Assembly: GCA_910588185.1 (NCBI GenBank)
Contig: CAJUQR010000001.1
Coordinates: 263,602 to 327,601 of the forward strand
Source: an uncultured Peptostreptococcaceae bacterium
GTDB taxonomy: Bacteria; Bacillota; Clostridia; Peptostreptococcales; Anaerovoracaceae
Direction of reading: 5' to 3'
Length of the DNA stretch: 64,000 bases
Each line of letters begins with the position of its first letter. Within the stretch, counting starts at the first letter, position 1. Positions 50,847 to 60,277 of this stretch are shown here, in pieces. The translations under genes were made by a program, and so were the position numbers. The notes beneath the pieces are model-generated. The model was given only the letters and a program-made list of their open reading frames with translations, had not been told where the DNA came from and made no database searches.

Positions 50847-51398
50847 TCATCTACAAGATGTAGTGTGTTTATGCAACAACTCTAGTTTACCTCCACACTT
50901 TCCACATCTATATTTTTTAGGATTTTTTACAAGCGGACAAATTCTTTTTCTTTCATATTTTTGCCCACACTTTTTGCAAACTATTATATATTTAATACTC
51001 TCATGCTTATATATATCGCAAGCTGGCAAATTCAATTCCTCTGTTTTAATCATCCTGTCTATAGAATACCCTAAAAAATGCTCAACTTGGCGTCCGTGTT
51101 CTTTCCATATTTTACCATGATTAAAGCTGCCGGGACAAGTGTGTAAAATTTCATGTGCAATTATACTACACAATTTTATGTCGTCACACATCAGAGCTTT
51201 TGCAGAAATCTCAATAACAAATGACTCTTTCCCATCCTTTGAAAATGTGCGAAAACAAGCTCCCAGCCGCTTTCTTGTCCTATTATTTATAACTACATTT
51301 TCTATGTTATCAGAAACCGGTATTCCTATATCTTTAATCTCATATACAACTTTTTCAATTAATAAATTAATCCTGCTGTTATCTGTAAAATCCTTCAT
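50847..51398 (-). CDS. SprT-like zinc metalloprotein
   Basis: 183 residues. HEILH at 82-86 in a SprT context (KLCSIIAHEILHTCPGSFNHGKIWKEHGRQVEHFLGY), then a zinc ribbon VCKKCGQKY...YRCGKCGGKLE. The family includes DNA-protein-crosslink proteases, but bacterial SprT roles are poorly known. It lies alone between a terminator and gdpP. Confidence 0.88.
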   Translation of the reverse strand: MKDFTDNSRINLLIEKVVYEIKDIGIPVSDNIENVVINNRTRKRLGACFRTFSKDGKESFVIEISAKALMCDDIKLCSIIAHEILHTCPGSFNHGKIWKEHGRQVEHFLGYSIDRMIKTEELNLPACDIYKHESIKYIIVCKKCGQKYERKRICPLVKNPKKYRCGKCGGKLELLHKHTTSCR

Positions 51399-51403
51399 AA
51401 ATA

Positions 51404-51430
51404 TAAAATCCCCTCTTGACGAGGGGATTC
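51404..51430 (-). terminator. Terminator after parB-distal gene
   Basis: Perfect 9-bp stem AATCCCCTC/GAGGGGATT, five-base loop, TTTTAT on the minus strand. Ends the par operon. Confidence 0.88.
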
Positions 51431-51433
51431 CTC

Positions 51434-51706
51434 CTAAATTATTTTAAAATATATCAGTCCATATATCACTGCTGCATTGACTATCAATGCAACAGGCAAT
51501 GCTATTCTAAAAAGAGCTTTCTTTGTCTTATGATGAAAAACAATAGCGCCTCCTCCTATGCCTATAGCCCCCATAATAAATGCACTTGTAAGCAATGTCT
51601 TTTCGCTTATTCTTTCTGCATCTCTGCGTGCTCTACGCTTGTCTATTCCCATCATTATAAAGGCTATGGTATTCCATATAACCATCAATATAATTAAAAG
51701 TTTCAT
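51434..51706 (-). CDS. DUF1294 small membrane protein
   Basis: 90 residues. The ATG at 51706 is nine bases after GGAGG; an in-frame ATG at 51715 would touch it. Three membrane segments (LLIILMVIWNTIAFIMM, LLTSAFIMGAIGIGGGAIVF, IALPVALIVNAAVIYGLIYF) and the conserved GIDKRRARRDAERISE loop. Function unknown. The start region contains a parS-like palindrome. Confidence 0.87.
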   Translation of the reverse strand: MKLLIILMVIWNTIAFIMMGIDKRRARRDAERISEKTLLTSAFIMGAIGIGGGAIVFHHKTKKALFRIALPVALIVNAAVIYGLIYFKII

Positions 51707-51715
51707 GTGAAACAT
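51700..51715. promoter_or_regulatory. Degenerate parS-like site
   Basis: AGTTTCATGTGAAACA matches the parS consensus TGTTTCACGTGAAACA at 14 of 16 positions. It overlaps the DUF1294 start and lies next to the parB 3' end. Confidence 0.5.
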
Positions 51716-51721
51716 CCTCCG

Positions 51722-52618
51722 TCAGTCTAGTGATTTCAACATTTCTATCAGTCTATCCAGCTCATCTTTAGAATAAAAATTTATTTCTATATTACCTTTG
51801 TTTCCGTTGCTGTTTATTGTAACTTTTGTTCCTAAAACAGTTTTAAGTTCTTCTTCTACTCTAACTACATCAGGATTTTTCTTTCTTTTTAAAGGCTTCT
51901 TTTTTGGTTTTGCCTCAGTAGAAACAAGTTTTTCTGTTTCCCTTACCGAAAGACCTTCCTCGATTATTTTCTTCCAAATAGATTCTCTGGCTTTTTCATC
52001 CGATATAGTTATAATAGCTCTTCCATGACCTGCTGTAAGTTTTCCCTCTGAAATACTGTTTCTTATATATTCAGGAAGTTTTAAAAGGCGCATAGAGTTA
52101 GTAATATAAGGTCTGCTCTTGCCTACACTTCTGGATACCTGCTCTTGAGACATTCCAAAAGCATCTGTCATTTGTTTTAAGCCTTCTGCCTCTTCTATTG
52201 GATTGAGATCCTCTCTTTGCATATTTTCGATAATAGCAATGAGCATATTCTGCTCGTCATTAAGCTCTCTTACAAGACACGGAACTACACCAAGCTCTGC
52301 TTTCATGGCAGCTCTCCATCTACGTTCCCCTGCTACTATTTCATATCCTTTTTTATTCTTTCTTACTACAATGGGCTGAATTATTCCATGTTCTTTTATT
52401 GATAATGCCAGTTCTTCTATGCTTTCTTCATTAAAAGTCTTTCTAGGCTGATTCACATTAGGCATTATATCATGTATTTTTATATATTTTACAGAATCTG
52501 TTTCTTCTTTTTCTGTGGCTTTAACAGGTTTATTTTCTATCACGGGTTCTTTTACAGGAACGTCTGCAAAAAGTGCATCAAGACCTCTTCCCAGCCCTCC
52601 TTTTTTCACGGCAGACAT
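51722..52618 (-). CDS. parB: Chromosome partitioning protein ParB (Spo0J)
   Basis: 298 residues. IMPNVNQPRKTFNEESIEELALSIKEHGIIQPIVV, GERRWRAA (CTP-binding patch), ENMQREDLNPIEEAEGL, HTH MSQEQVSRSVGKSRPYITNSMRLL. C-terminal dimer domain ends INFYSKDELDRLIEMLKSL. CTP-dependent clamp that loads at parS and spreads. 3 bp after parA. Confidence 0.97.
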   Translation of the reverse strand: MSAVKKGGLGRGLDALFADVPVKEPVIENKPVKATEKEETDSVKYIKIHDIMPNVNQPRKTFNEESIEELALSIKEHGIIQPIVVRKNKKGYEIVAGERRWRAAMKAELGVVPCLVRELNDEQNMLIAIIENMQREDLNPIEEAEGLKQMTDAFGMSQEQVSRSVGKSRPYITNSMRLLKLPEYIRNSISEGKLTAGHGRAIITISDEKARESIWKKIIEEGLSVRETEKLVSTEAKPKKKPLKRKKNPDVVRVEEELKTVLGTKVTINSNGNKGNIEINFYSKDELDRLIEMLKSLD

Positions 52619-52621
52619 TTT

Positions 52622-53392
52622 TTATTCCTCCTCTAATTCAAGAAACTCTTCTGCAAATTCGGTATATGCCTCTGCGCCTTTAGACTTAGGGTCGTAGGCT
52701 GTTATAGGTAATCCAAAACTAGGAGCCTCTGCAAGTCTTACATTTCTAGGGATTACAGTAGAATATACCTTCCCTCCAAAATATTTTTTGACCTCTTGAA
52801 CAACTTGAGCAGATAAATTGGTTCTTCCGTCAAACATGCTAAGTATTACTCCTTGCACAGTCAACGAAGGATTTAAACTTTTCCTTACAAGCTCTATCGT
52901 ACTTACCAGTTGACTTACTCCTTCAAGCGCATAGAATTCACACTGAATAGGAATCAGTACACTATCAACAGCCGCCAAAGAATTTATAGTAAGCAATCCA
53001 AGTGACGGCGGACAATCTATAAAAATATAATCATATTCTTCTCTTATCTTATCTAATCCATTTTTTAAAGCTTTTTCTCTTCCCTCTATTTGAACCAGTT
53101 CAACCTCTGCTCCTGCCAAATCCACGCTTGCCGGAATCAAGTCAAGATTATCTACAGAAGTTCCTGTTATCGCTTCTCTAGGATCAAACTCATTATCAAC
53201 CAAAATATTATATACTGTCTTATCGAGAGTCTTTTTAGACACTCCAAGTCCACTGGTTGTATTTCCTTGTGGATCTATATCAAGAACGAGGACTTTTTTA
53301 CCTTTTAAAGCAAGGCAGGCTGCCAAATTAATGTTTGTAGTGGTCTTTCCAACCCCGCCCTTTTGATTGAATATTGCTATTGCTTTTCCCAA
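52622..53392 (-). CDS. parA: Chromosome partitioning ATPase ParA (Soj)
   Basis: 256 residues. Deviant Walker A FNQKGGVGKTTTNINLAACLA with signature Lys 11 and Lys 16, Walker B IDCPPSLGLLTINSLAA, and RNVRLAEAPSFGLPI. Acts with ParB in segregation and, in Bacillus, regulates DnaA. Next to parB and near oriC as expected. Confidence 0.97.
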   Translation of the reverse strand: MGKAIAIFNQKGGVGKTTTNINLAACLALKGKKVLVLDIDPQGNTTSGLGVSKKTLDKTVYNILVDNEFDPREAITGTSVDNLDLIPASVDLAGAEVELVQIEGREKALKNGLDKIREEYDYIFIDCPPSLGLLTINSLAAVDSVLIPIQCEFYALEGVSQLVSTIELVRKSLNPSLTVQGVILSMFDGRTNLSAQVVQEVKKYFGGKVYSTVIPRNVRLAEAPSFGLPITAYDPKSKGAEAYTEFAEEFLELEEE

Positions 53393-53473
53393 AATAACTC
53401 CTCCTATTTTTTATATGATGTTATTATATAATATTTTGAATAATATTTCTATAGAAAAAACATAAAAAATAGA

Positions 53474-53489
53474 TGTTTCACGTGAAACA
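53474..53489. promoter_or_regulatory. parS centromere site
   Basis: TGTTTCACGTGAAACA, a perfect 16-bp parS, inside a 26-bp perfect palindrome at 53469-53494. The TGA stop of noc is formed by the site. Confidence 0.95.
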
Positions 53490-54317
53490 TCTATCATTTT
53501 TAGGAAGAATAATTTTTACTTCCAGAAAATCACCTTTATCCTCCTGGGATATTTTGGCATTTTCTTCCATTTCCTTTATTTGTCTGAAAGCCTTCCTAAT
53601 GGTATTTAAGTATATCTTATAGCTTATATAATTTACTTTGCGCCTCTTTCTGAGCGCCTCTTCTTTCTTTTGCAATACATCTTCTATAAGTTTTTCCGTT
53701 TGCTTTACATTTAGGCCGTTAGCGATTACTCTATCCATAACCTGATCTCTGTCAACTTCATCTTTTAACTTCAAAAGCGCTCTGGCATGTCTCTCTGTAA
53801 GTCTATTTGATATCAACTGTTCCTGTATTTTTTCAGGAAGTGATAAAACTCTTATCTTGTTGGAAATTGTGGACTGGCGCTTATTAACTTTTTCTGCTAT
53901 CTCCCCTTGTGTAAGCTCAAAATCTTCCATCAGCTTTTTATATGCTCTGGCTTCTTCTAAAAAGTTTAAGTCTTCCCTCTGTACATTTTCTACAAGAGCG
54001 ATAAGCGCTGCTTCCTTGGTTTCCATCGTCCTTATTATTGCCGGAATTTTTTCAAGACCTGCAAGCTGAGATGCCCTATATCTTCTTTCTCCTGCAATTA
54101 TAGTATATGTATCATTTTTTTCATCTCTTAAAATAATCGGTTGAAGTACGCCATACTCTTTGATAGAGCCTGTAAGTTCCGCTATGCTCTCATCATTAAA
54201 AATTTTCCTGGGTTGCTGCGGATTGGCTTCGATTTTATGTAAGGGAACCATTACTACTTGGCCTTGTGTATTTTGTTCCCCCATAAAACTTAAAATACCC
54301 CTTTTCCTTTTCTCCAT
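53478..54317 (-). CDS. noc: Nucleoid occlusion protein Noc (ParB paralogue)
   Basis: 279 residues. ParB-type VPLHKIEANPQQPRKIFNDESIAELTGSIKEYGVLQPIIL, GERRYRAS, ENVQREDLNFLEEARAY, HTH LTQGEIAEKVNKRQSTISNKIRVL. Starts with MEKRKRGILSFMG, which could be the short membrane-binding helix of Noc. Gene order rsmG-noc-parA-parB fits Noc in place of a second ParB. Its own NBS sites are not identifiable here. Confidence 0.88.
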   Translation of the reverse strand: MEKRKRGILSFMGEQNTQGQVVMVPLHKIEANPQQPRKIFNDESIAELTGSIKEYGVLQPIILRDEKNDTYTIIAGERRYRASQLAGLEKIPAIIRTMETKEAALIALVENVQREDLNFLEEARAYKKLMEDFELTQGEIAEKVNKRQSTISNKIRVLSLPEKIQEQLISNRLTERHARALLKLKDEVDRDQVMDRVIANGLNVKQTEKLIEDVLQKKEEALRKRRKVNYISYKIYLNTIRKAFRQIKEMEENAKISQEDKGDFLEVKIILPKNDRCFT

Positions 54318-54390
54318 TTTGTTTCTCTACCTCCTCACCTCTTGGGAAAATCTTAACATTTCCCAAAGGTTTTATGCGAAAAACAATAAA

Positions 54391-54424
54391 CAAAAAACCC
54401 CTAAAAAATTTTATTTTAAGGGTT
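54391..54424 (-). terminator. Terminator overlapping the end of rsmG
   Basis: AACCCTTAAAA / TTTTAGGGGTT stem (one mismatch), then TTTTTTG on the minus strand. It begins within the last codons of rsmG. Confidence 0.8.
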
Positions 54425-55121
54425 CTTTCGCAGGTATTCCAGCTTTTCTCGGATATTTCGACGGGGTTTTACCTACCTTTTTTACTATTAAAATTCTATG
54501 ATCCTTTGCATCTTCTCCTATATAAGTCTCTTCCAGTCTATATTCACCGGCGCCTAACTTTTTCATAACATTTTTTGCCAAGTTAATTTCATTTTCAGCC
54601 CCTGCTCCCTTGTAGGCAAACATATATCCCCCTGTATTTACAAATGGCAGACAATATTCAAAAAGTACATTCAAGTTAGCAACTGCTCTTGAAACACATA
54701 TATCGTACATCTGCCTATGAGCGGGATTTTGAGCTAAATCCTCGGCTCGGCCATGAATCGTTTTAACATTATTAATTCCAATGTTCTCACATAATTCTTG
54801 TATTATTTTAAGCCTTTTATTAAGAGAATCTACAAGAACAAATTCCTTTTCCGGTGAAAGTATTGCCAGAGGAACTCCAGGAAAACCTGCTCCTGTCCCT
54901 AGATCCAAAACAGTATTGGCCTTTTTGTATTCTTCAAGGTTAAAGCAAGTCACCGAATCAACAAAATGTTTAAGCGTAAACTCTTTTGGATCTTTTATTG
55001 CTGTAAGATTTACAAATTCGTTCCACTGCAATATACCACCGCGGTATGCATCGAACTTGCGAATCACCAAATCATCATAGGCTATAGCGTTTCTTTCAAA
55101 ATAATCTATTAACTGCTTCAC
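54411..55121 (-). CDS. rsmG: 16S rRNA (G527-N7) methyltransferase
   Basis: 236 residues. NLTAIKDPKEFTLKHFVDS, SAM motif VLDLGTGAGFPGVPLAI, FVLVDSLNKRLKIIQELCENIG, VSRAVANLNVLFEY. Methylates N7 of G527 in 16S rRNA; loss gives low-level streptomycin resistance in other bacteria. Overlaps mnmG by 4 bp. Confidence 0.97.
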   Translation of the reverse strand: MKQLIDYFERNAIAYDDLVIRKFDAYRGGILQWNEFVNLTAIKDPKEFTLKHFVDSVTCFNLEEYKKANTVLDLGTGAGFPGVPLAILSPEKEFVLVDSLNKRLKIIQELCENIGINNVKTIHGRAEDLAQNPAHRQMYDICVSRAVANLNVLFEYCLPFVNTGGYMFAYKGAGAENEINLAKNVMKKLGAGEYRLEETYIGEDAKDHRILIVKKVGKTPSKYPRKAGIPAKEPLK

Positions 55122-57001
55122 TGTTTTCCTCTTCTTTTTTTCTCCAAATATATCAAAAGCACGTTTATATCTGCCGGTGATACTCCCGATATTCTTGAAG
55201 CCTGTCCCACAGATTCAGGCTTGATTTGTTCAAGTTTTTGTGCCGCTTCAATTCTAAGACCCTCTATATTCTTATAATCTATATTTGCATCAAGCCTTTT
55301 GTCTTCAAGTTTTTTAAACCGCTCTATTTGAGCAAGTTGTTTATTTATATAACCCTCGTATTTTATTTGAACTTCCAGCTGAGTTATCTCATGATACGAA
55401 AGTGCAGGTCTTGTTTCATCATCTATTTCTTTCAAATCTTCATATGTTATCTGAGGTCTTTTCAAAAGCTCTGCCATAGATATTCTTCCCTGTACCGGAG
55501 ATGTTTTGTGAGCTTCAAGAAAATCATTCACTTCTGCCGGAGAAAAACTTTTTTCGCCAAGCCTAATAAGCTCAGCTTCAACTTTTTCCTTCTTCTTCAA
55601 ATATCTTTGATATCTTTCTTCAGAAGCTAATCCAACGGCATATCCTTTATCTGTCAAACGCAAATCTGCATTGTCTTGCCTCAGAACCAGCCTATATTCC
55701 GCTCTGGACGTCATTATTCTGTAAGGTTCATTTGTACCTTTTGTTACTAAATCGTCGATTAGAACGCCAATATAAGCCTCGTTTCTTCCAAGCACAAGGG
55801 AATTTTTTCCAGAAATCTTCAAAACGGCATTAATTCCTGCCATCAATCCTTGAGCTGCGGCTTCTTCGTATCCCGAACTTCCATTAAACTGTCCTGCGCA
55901 AAAAAGATTTTCTATAAACCTACTTTCCAGATTTAATTTTAAATCTTGAGGATTTATACAATCATATTCTATAGCATAAGCCGGTCTTACTATACGAAGA
56001 TTTTCAAGTCCCGGTATAGTTTTATAAAATGCTTCCTGAACATCTTCCGGCAAACTGGACGACATCCCTTGAATATACATTTCATCTGTATCAAGACCCT
56101 CAGGCTCTATAAAAAGCTGATGTCTTTCTTTATCTGCAAATCTATTGACCTTATCCTCAATTGAAGGGCAATATCTCGGACCTATACCTTCTATCTGACC
56201 TCCAAACAAAGCTGAACGGTGAAAGTTTGCTCTTATAACATTGTGTGTCTCTTCATTAGTATATGTAAGCCAGCATGAAACCTTATTTGGACCTACTTCA
56301 TCGTTGAGAAAAGAAAAAGGTACCGTTTTTTCATCACCCTTTTGTTCAATCATTTTAGAATAGTCTAAACTGCTTCCAAGACACCTTGCCGGCGTTCCTG
56401 TTTTAAATCTACGAAGTTTCATACCATGTTTCTTGAGATTAGATGCAAGCTCATTGGACGGAGCCAGCCCATTAGGGCCACTCTCAAACACACTGCTTCC
56501 AATAAAAATCTTTCCAGCAAGAAAAGTTCCTGTGGCCAAAATAACAGCAGAAGCTTTAAAGCAAGTATTTGTCTTGGTTATAACTCCTTTAACCTTTCCG
56601 TCCTCTACAACCAAATCCACAACTTCCCCCTGTTTCATATCAAGATTTTCAGTGGATTCTATGGTTTTTTTCATTTCTATATGATATTTATTTTTGTCAG
56701 CCTGTGCCCTCAGTGAATGAACCGCCGGACCTTTTGCAGTATTAAGCATCTTGCTTTGAAGAAATGTTTTATCTATATTACAGCCCATTTCACCGCCAAG
56801 CGCATCTATTTCTCTAACCAAGTGACCTTTACCTGTACCGCCGATAGACGGATTGCACGGCATCATCGCGATTGCTTCCAAATTCATTGAAAACATGAGA
56901 GTTTTTTTACCCATTCTGGCACATGCTAAAGCAGCCTCACAGCCTGCATGTCCCGCTCCTACTACTATGCAATCATATTCTCCCATCAATATGTGTTCCA
57001 A
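55118..57001 (-). CDS. mnmG: tRNA uridine 5-carboxymethylaminomethyl synthesis protein MnmG
   Basis: 627 residues from TTG 57001, which has GAGGTAAACAG at good spacing; ATG 56986 (five codons later) is possible but weaker. FAD-binding CIVVGAGHAGCEAALACARMG, MMPCNPSIGGTGKGHLVREIDALGGEM, and the C-terminal helical domain with ASRISGVSPADINVLLIYL. Works with MnmE to modify U34 of certain tRNAs. 22 bp after mnmE. Confidence 0.97.
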   Translation of the reverse strand: MEHILMGEYDCIVVGAGHAGCEAALACARMGKKTLMFSMNLEAIAMMPCNPSIGGTGKGHLVREIDALGGEMGCNIDKTFLQSKMLNTAKGPAVHSLRAQADKNKYHIEMKKTIESTENLDMKQGEVVDLVVEDGKVKGVITKTNTCFKASAVILATGTFLAGKIFIGSSVFESGPNGLAPSNELASNLKKHGMKLRRFKTGTPARCLGSSLDYSKMIEQKGDEKTVPFSFLNDEVGPNKVSCWLTYTNEETHNVIRANFHRSALFGGQIEGIGPRYCPSIEDKVNRFADKERHQLFIEPEGLDTDEMYIQGMSSSLPEDVQEAFYKTIPGLENLRIVRPAYAIEYDCINPQDLKLNLESRFIENLFCAGQFNGSSGYEEAAAQGLMAGINAVLKISGKNSLVLGRNEAYIGVLIDDLVTKGTNEPYRIMTSRAEYRLVLRQDNADLRLTDKGYAVGLASEERYQRYLKKKEKVEAELIRLGEKSFSPAEVNDFLEAHKTSPVQGRISMAELLKRPQITYEDLKEIDDETRPALSYHEITQLEVQIKYEGYINKQLAQIERFKKLEDKRLDANIDYKNIEGLRIEAAQKLEQIKPESVGQASRISGVSPADINVLLIYLEKKRRGKQ

Positions 57002-57023
57002 CTGTTTACCTCAATTCTCTTAA

Positions 57024-58394
57024 TTACTTTCCTAAACAAAACCTTTCAAAAACTTTTTCTATTATATCATCAGAAGCTGTTTCGCCTATAATTTCTCCCA
57101 AAAGTTCATAGCAGTTATTTACATCTATTTCTATAAACTCTAAAGGCTGTCTCATACTAGTCATATCAATGGCATCTTTAAGTGCCAGTGATGATTCTTC
57201 TAAAAGCCTTTTATGACGAACATTAGTAACCATTAAGCTATCATTTTGGCTGACTTTTCCGCCATAAACTAATTTTTCTATTTCTTCGGTAAGTTCTCCA
57301 ATACCTGTGCCCTGAGATACTGAAGTTTGAATTATTACGGCTTCTTTAATTTTTGTTTTTATTTCCTCTGATGAAATTTTTTGTCCCTTATCACGTTTAT
57401 TTAAAAGAACTATTACTTTCCTATCCCCTATATGGTCGATAATTTCAAGATCTTCTTTTTCCAATTCTGTACTTCCGTCAAGTACCAATATTATAAGGTC
57501 TGATTTATTAAATGACTCTTTACTTTTGTTTATACCTATCTTTTCAATTACATCTTCAGTTTCATGAATACCTGCAGTGTCAGTCAATATGACAGGAATA
57601 TTTTTTATAGAAACAGCTTCCTCTATGGTATCTCTTGTAGTTCCGGGAATGTCCGTAACTATAGCCCTATTTTCACCTATAAGAGCATTCATAAGTGAAG
57701 ACTTTCCTACATTTGGCTTGCCTACAATAGAAATTTTAAGACCCTCATTTATAATTCTTCCTGTATCCGATGTACTTAAAATACCCTCTATATCGGCTTT
57801 TATATCTTTTAATCCACATAAAAGCTTTTCATAGGTCATCTCTTCAATATCTTCATCAGGATAATCTATATTAACAGTTAAGCTTACTAAAACATCAACC
57901 AATTTTTCTCTTATTTTTTTAATATGTTTAGAGAAACCACCTTCAAGTTGATTTAACGCTACATCAAAAGTCTTATCAGATTTTGCCTTAATCAAATCTA
58001 TTACAGCCTCTGCCTGTGTCAAATCAAGTCTTCCGTTTAAAAATGCTCTCTTTGTAAATTCTCCTCTTTCTGCTATACGAGCGCCTTGCCTCAATACAAT
58101 CTCCAATATTTTTCGGAGCGAAACTATACTTCCATGACACTGAATTTCTGCAACATCTTCTGCAGTATAAGAAAAAGGAGCTTTCATATATACAGCCATA
58201 ACTTCATCTATTATTTTATTATTTTCAGGATTTATAATATGACCATATGATAAAACTCTAGGTCTAATATTTTGTGCTACGGGAATGAATATTCTTTTTA
58301 AAATATTAAAGGATTTCTCTCCGCTTATCCTTACAATACCTATTCCGCCTTCACCTGCAGCAGTTGCTATTGCTGCAATAGTATCTTCTTTCAT
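57024..58394 (-). CDS. mnmE: tRNA modification GTPase MnmE
   Basis: 456 residues. DTIAAIATAAGEGGIGIVRISG start, G1 VGKPNVGKSSLMNAL near 225, G2/G3 DIPGTTRDTIEE and LTDTAGIHET, G4 NKRDKG. Ends CLGK, the CxGK motif. Dimeric potassium-activated GTPase, partner of MnmG. Confidence 0.97.
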   Translation of the reverse strand: MKEDTIAAIATAAGEGGIGIVRISGEKSFNILKRIFIPVAQNIRPRVLSYGHIINPENNKIIDEVMAVYMKAPFSYTAEDVAEIQCHGSIVSLRKILEIVLRQGARIAERGEFTKRAFLNGRLDLTQAEAVIDLIKAKSDKTFDVALNQLEGGFSKHIKKIREKLVDVLVSLTVNIDYPDEDIEEMTYEKLLCGLKDIKADIEGILSTSDTGRIINEGLKISIVGKPNVGKSSLMNALIGENRAIVTDIPGTTRDTIEEAVSIKNIPVILTDTAGIHETEDVIEKIGINKSKESFNKSDLIILVLDGSTELEKEDLEIIDHIGDRKVIVLLNKRDKGQKISSEEIKTKIKEAVIIQTSVSQGTGIGELTEEIEKLVYGGKVSQNDSLMVTNVRHKRLLEESSLALKDAIDMTSMRQPLEFIEIDVNNCYELLGEIIGETASDDIIEKVFERFCLGK

Positions 58395-58434
58395 AGCAAT
58401 TTCCTTTATTGTTTATCTAAAAATTCCTATATTT

Positions 58435-58465
58435 TAAAAAGTCCTCTGCCAAATGGCAAAGGACT
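58435..58465 (-). terminator. Terminator after jag
   Basis: AGTCCTTTGCC/GGCAGAGGACT stem with four-base loop; minus strand continues TTTTTAAAA. Separates the rpmH-jag operon from mnmEG. Confidence 0.9.
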
Positions 58466-58519
58466 ATAAGTTACAATCAAACTATTAAAATTGTGTAAAC
58501 AAATTTTAATATGTTAAGA

Positions 58520-59299
58520 CTATTTCAGCTCAATTATAACCCTTCTATAAGGGTCTTGTCCCTCGCTTCTTGTAACCACTTTAGGATGATTTTGAAGTGT
58601 AGCATGTATAACCTTTCTCTCATAAGGATTCATAGGCTCAAGCTTAACACTTTTTCTTGTTTTAACAACCTTAGTGGCAAGTCTCTGGGCTAAAGCTTCC
58701 AAAGTTTTTTCTCTCTTTGATCTGTAATTCTCAGCATCTACTACTACTCTCGTATATTTTTCTTTATCTTTATTAACTACAAGACTTGTAAGATACTGAA
58801 TTGCATCTAAAGTTTGACCTCTTTTACCTATTATAGTTCCGGAATCTTTACCTTGTATATCTACATACAGGACTTCTTCCCCTTCTTTTGCGCTTATTTC
58901 AAGCTCAAGACCCATTTCACTTGTAACCTCTTTTAAGAAATCAAGAGCTGGGTGACTTTCGCACACTTTAAGGTTTTCTTCAGAAATTTTTTCTTCCTTA
59001 GGTCGTCTTTCTTCTTTTATTTCTTTAACCACAGGTTCTTTTTCAACCTGCTTTTTAATATCTTTTTTAGTATTCTCTTTTCTCGGTGCATCTGCCTTTT
59101 GTGGCTGAACCTTTTCTTCCGGCTTCTTTTTCTTTTCCACTCTTACCAAAGCAAGCTTGGATCCTATTCCGAAAAATCCTCTGGATGGTTCTTCCAAAAC
59201 AGTAACATCGACCTCATCTATAGTGAGTTTTAGATCAGCCAGAGCCAACTGAACAGCTGTGTCTACATCCGTTCCCCACTTTTCAGAAAAATCTGCCAT
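58520..59299 (-). CDS. jag: Jag/KhpB RNA-binding protein
   Basis: 259 residues. ATG 59299 follows GGAGGAAAAAG; the frame from 59320 has no signal. Jag-N domain (EKWGTDVDTAVQLALADLKLTIDEVDVTVLEEPSRGFFGIGSK), a Lys/Glu-rich linker, KH domain with GTIIGKRGQTLDAIQYL, R3H domain with EPMNPYERKVIHATLQ and GQDPYRRVII. RNA chaperone connected with cell-wall synthesis and YidC. Confidence 0.96.
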   Translation of the reverse strand: MADFSEKWGTDVDTAVQLALADLKLTIDEVDVTVLEEPSRGFFGIGSKLALVRVEKKKKPEEKVQPQKADAPRKENTKKDIKKQVEKEPVVKEIKEERRPKEEKISEENLKVCESHPALDFLKEVTSEMGLELEISAKEGEEVLYVDIQGKDSGTIIGKRGQTLDAIQYLTSLVVNKDKEKYTRVVVDAENYRSKREKTLEALAQRLATKVVKTRKSVKLEPMNPYERKVIHATLQNHPKVVTRSEGQDPYRRVIIELK

Positions 59300-59323
59300 G
59301 TTTTCTTTTTCCTCCAACATAAT

Positions 59324-60034
59324 CTATGCTCTTGCCGGCTTCTTTTTAACTTTCTTCTTTCCTTGTTCTCTAATTTTTTTCTTCAATTTTGCGAAGCGTA
59401 AATTATAGAAAATTTGGATAATTTGGCTTCCTGACCAATAAATAGCCAATCCTGCCGGATAACTTCTTGCCATGAGCAAAATCATAACAGGGAAAACATA
59501 CTTCATCATTGAAGTCATCATTTTCATCTGTTGAGCATTGCCTCCACCCATTTGATTTGTTTGAGAAAAAGCATAAGCTACAAATGTTGCAGCTCCGGCA
59601 ACTATAGGAAGTATCCATTTATCTGGCTGTGCAAGGTCGTTAATCCATAAAAATGATTCATGAATTGCCAATAACATTTTATCAGATTCTATATAATTCA
59701 TAGGATTTCTAAGCAAAGTAAACAATCCCATTATAACAATCATCTGAAATAACATAGGAAGACATCCGCCGTACATATTGACGCCTTCTTCTTTGTAAAG
59801 CTCCTGCATTTTTTGGTTCATAAGAGCTTGATTTTTACCGTACTTTTGCTGAATTTCATTCATCTTAGGCTGCAAAGCAGTCATCTTAGCCGTAGATTTA
59901 ATCTGCTTAGCATAAAGAGGATACAAAGCCAGCTTGACTATCAATGTAAGAATTATTAAGGAAATACCGTAATTTCCTACTAAATCATAAAGCCAAGTAA
60001 GTAAATATCCCAAAGGACTTGCTAAAATACCCAT
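59324..60034 (-). CDS. yidC: Membrane protein insertase YidC
   Basis: 236 residues. YGISLIILTLIVKLALYPLYAKQIKSTAKM, QKYGKNQALMNQKMQELYKEEGVN, GGCLPMLFQM, then two further membrane segments, ending in a Lys-rich tail (KKKIREQGKKKVKKKPARA). The short form, without a lipobox signal peptide at the N-terminus. Inserts membrane proteins with or without Sec. Confidence 0.95.
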   Translation of the reverse strand: MGILASPLGYLLTWLYDLVGNYGISLIILTLIVKLALYPLYAKQIKSTAKMTALQPKMNEIQQKYGKNQALMNQKMQELYKEEGVNMYGGCLPMLFQMIVIMGLFTLLRNPMNYIESDKMLLAIHESFLWINDLAQPDKWILPIVAGAATFVAYAFSQTNQMGGGNAQQMKMMTSMMKYVFPVMILLMARSYPAGLAIYWSGSQIIQIFYNLRFAKLKKKIREQGKKKVKKKPARA

Positions 60035-60046
60035 TAATTTCCTCCA

Positions 60047-60277
60047 TCATTTTAAAGGATCATACCCTCCTTCATGCCAAGGATGACACTTTAAAATACG
60101 TTTAATTCCTAAGTAACTACCTTTTATCACTCCATACTTTTCTAAAGCTTGAATAAAATATGTTGAGCAGGTAGGATAAAACCGGCAGGTAGATGGAAAT
60201 AGAGGCGAAATAAATTTTTGATAAAATCTGATCATGCAAATCATAATTTTTTTAAAAAATATGCCTATATATTTCAT
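60047..60277 (-). CDS. yidD: Membrane protein insertion efficiency factor YidD
   Basis: 76 residues. MIRFYQKFISPLFPSTCRFYPTCSTYFIQALEKYG and RILKCHPWHEGGYDPL match YidD throughout. Shares a base with the rnpA stop. Helps YidC. Confidence 0.97.
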   Translation of the reverse strand: MKYIGIFFKKIMICMIRFYQKFISPLFPSTCRFYPTCSTYFIQALEKYGVIKGSYLGIKRILKCHPWHEGGYDPLK

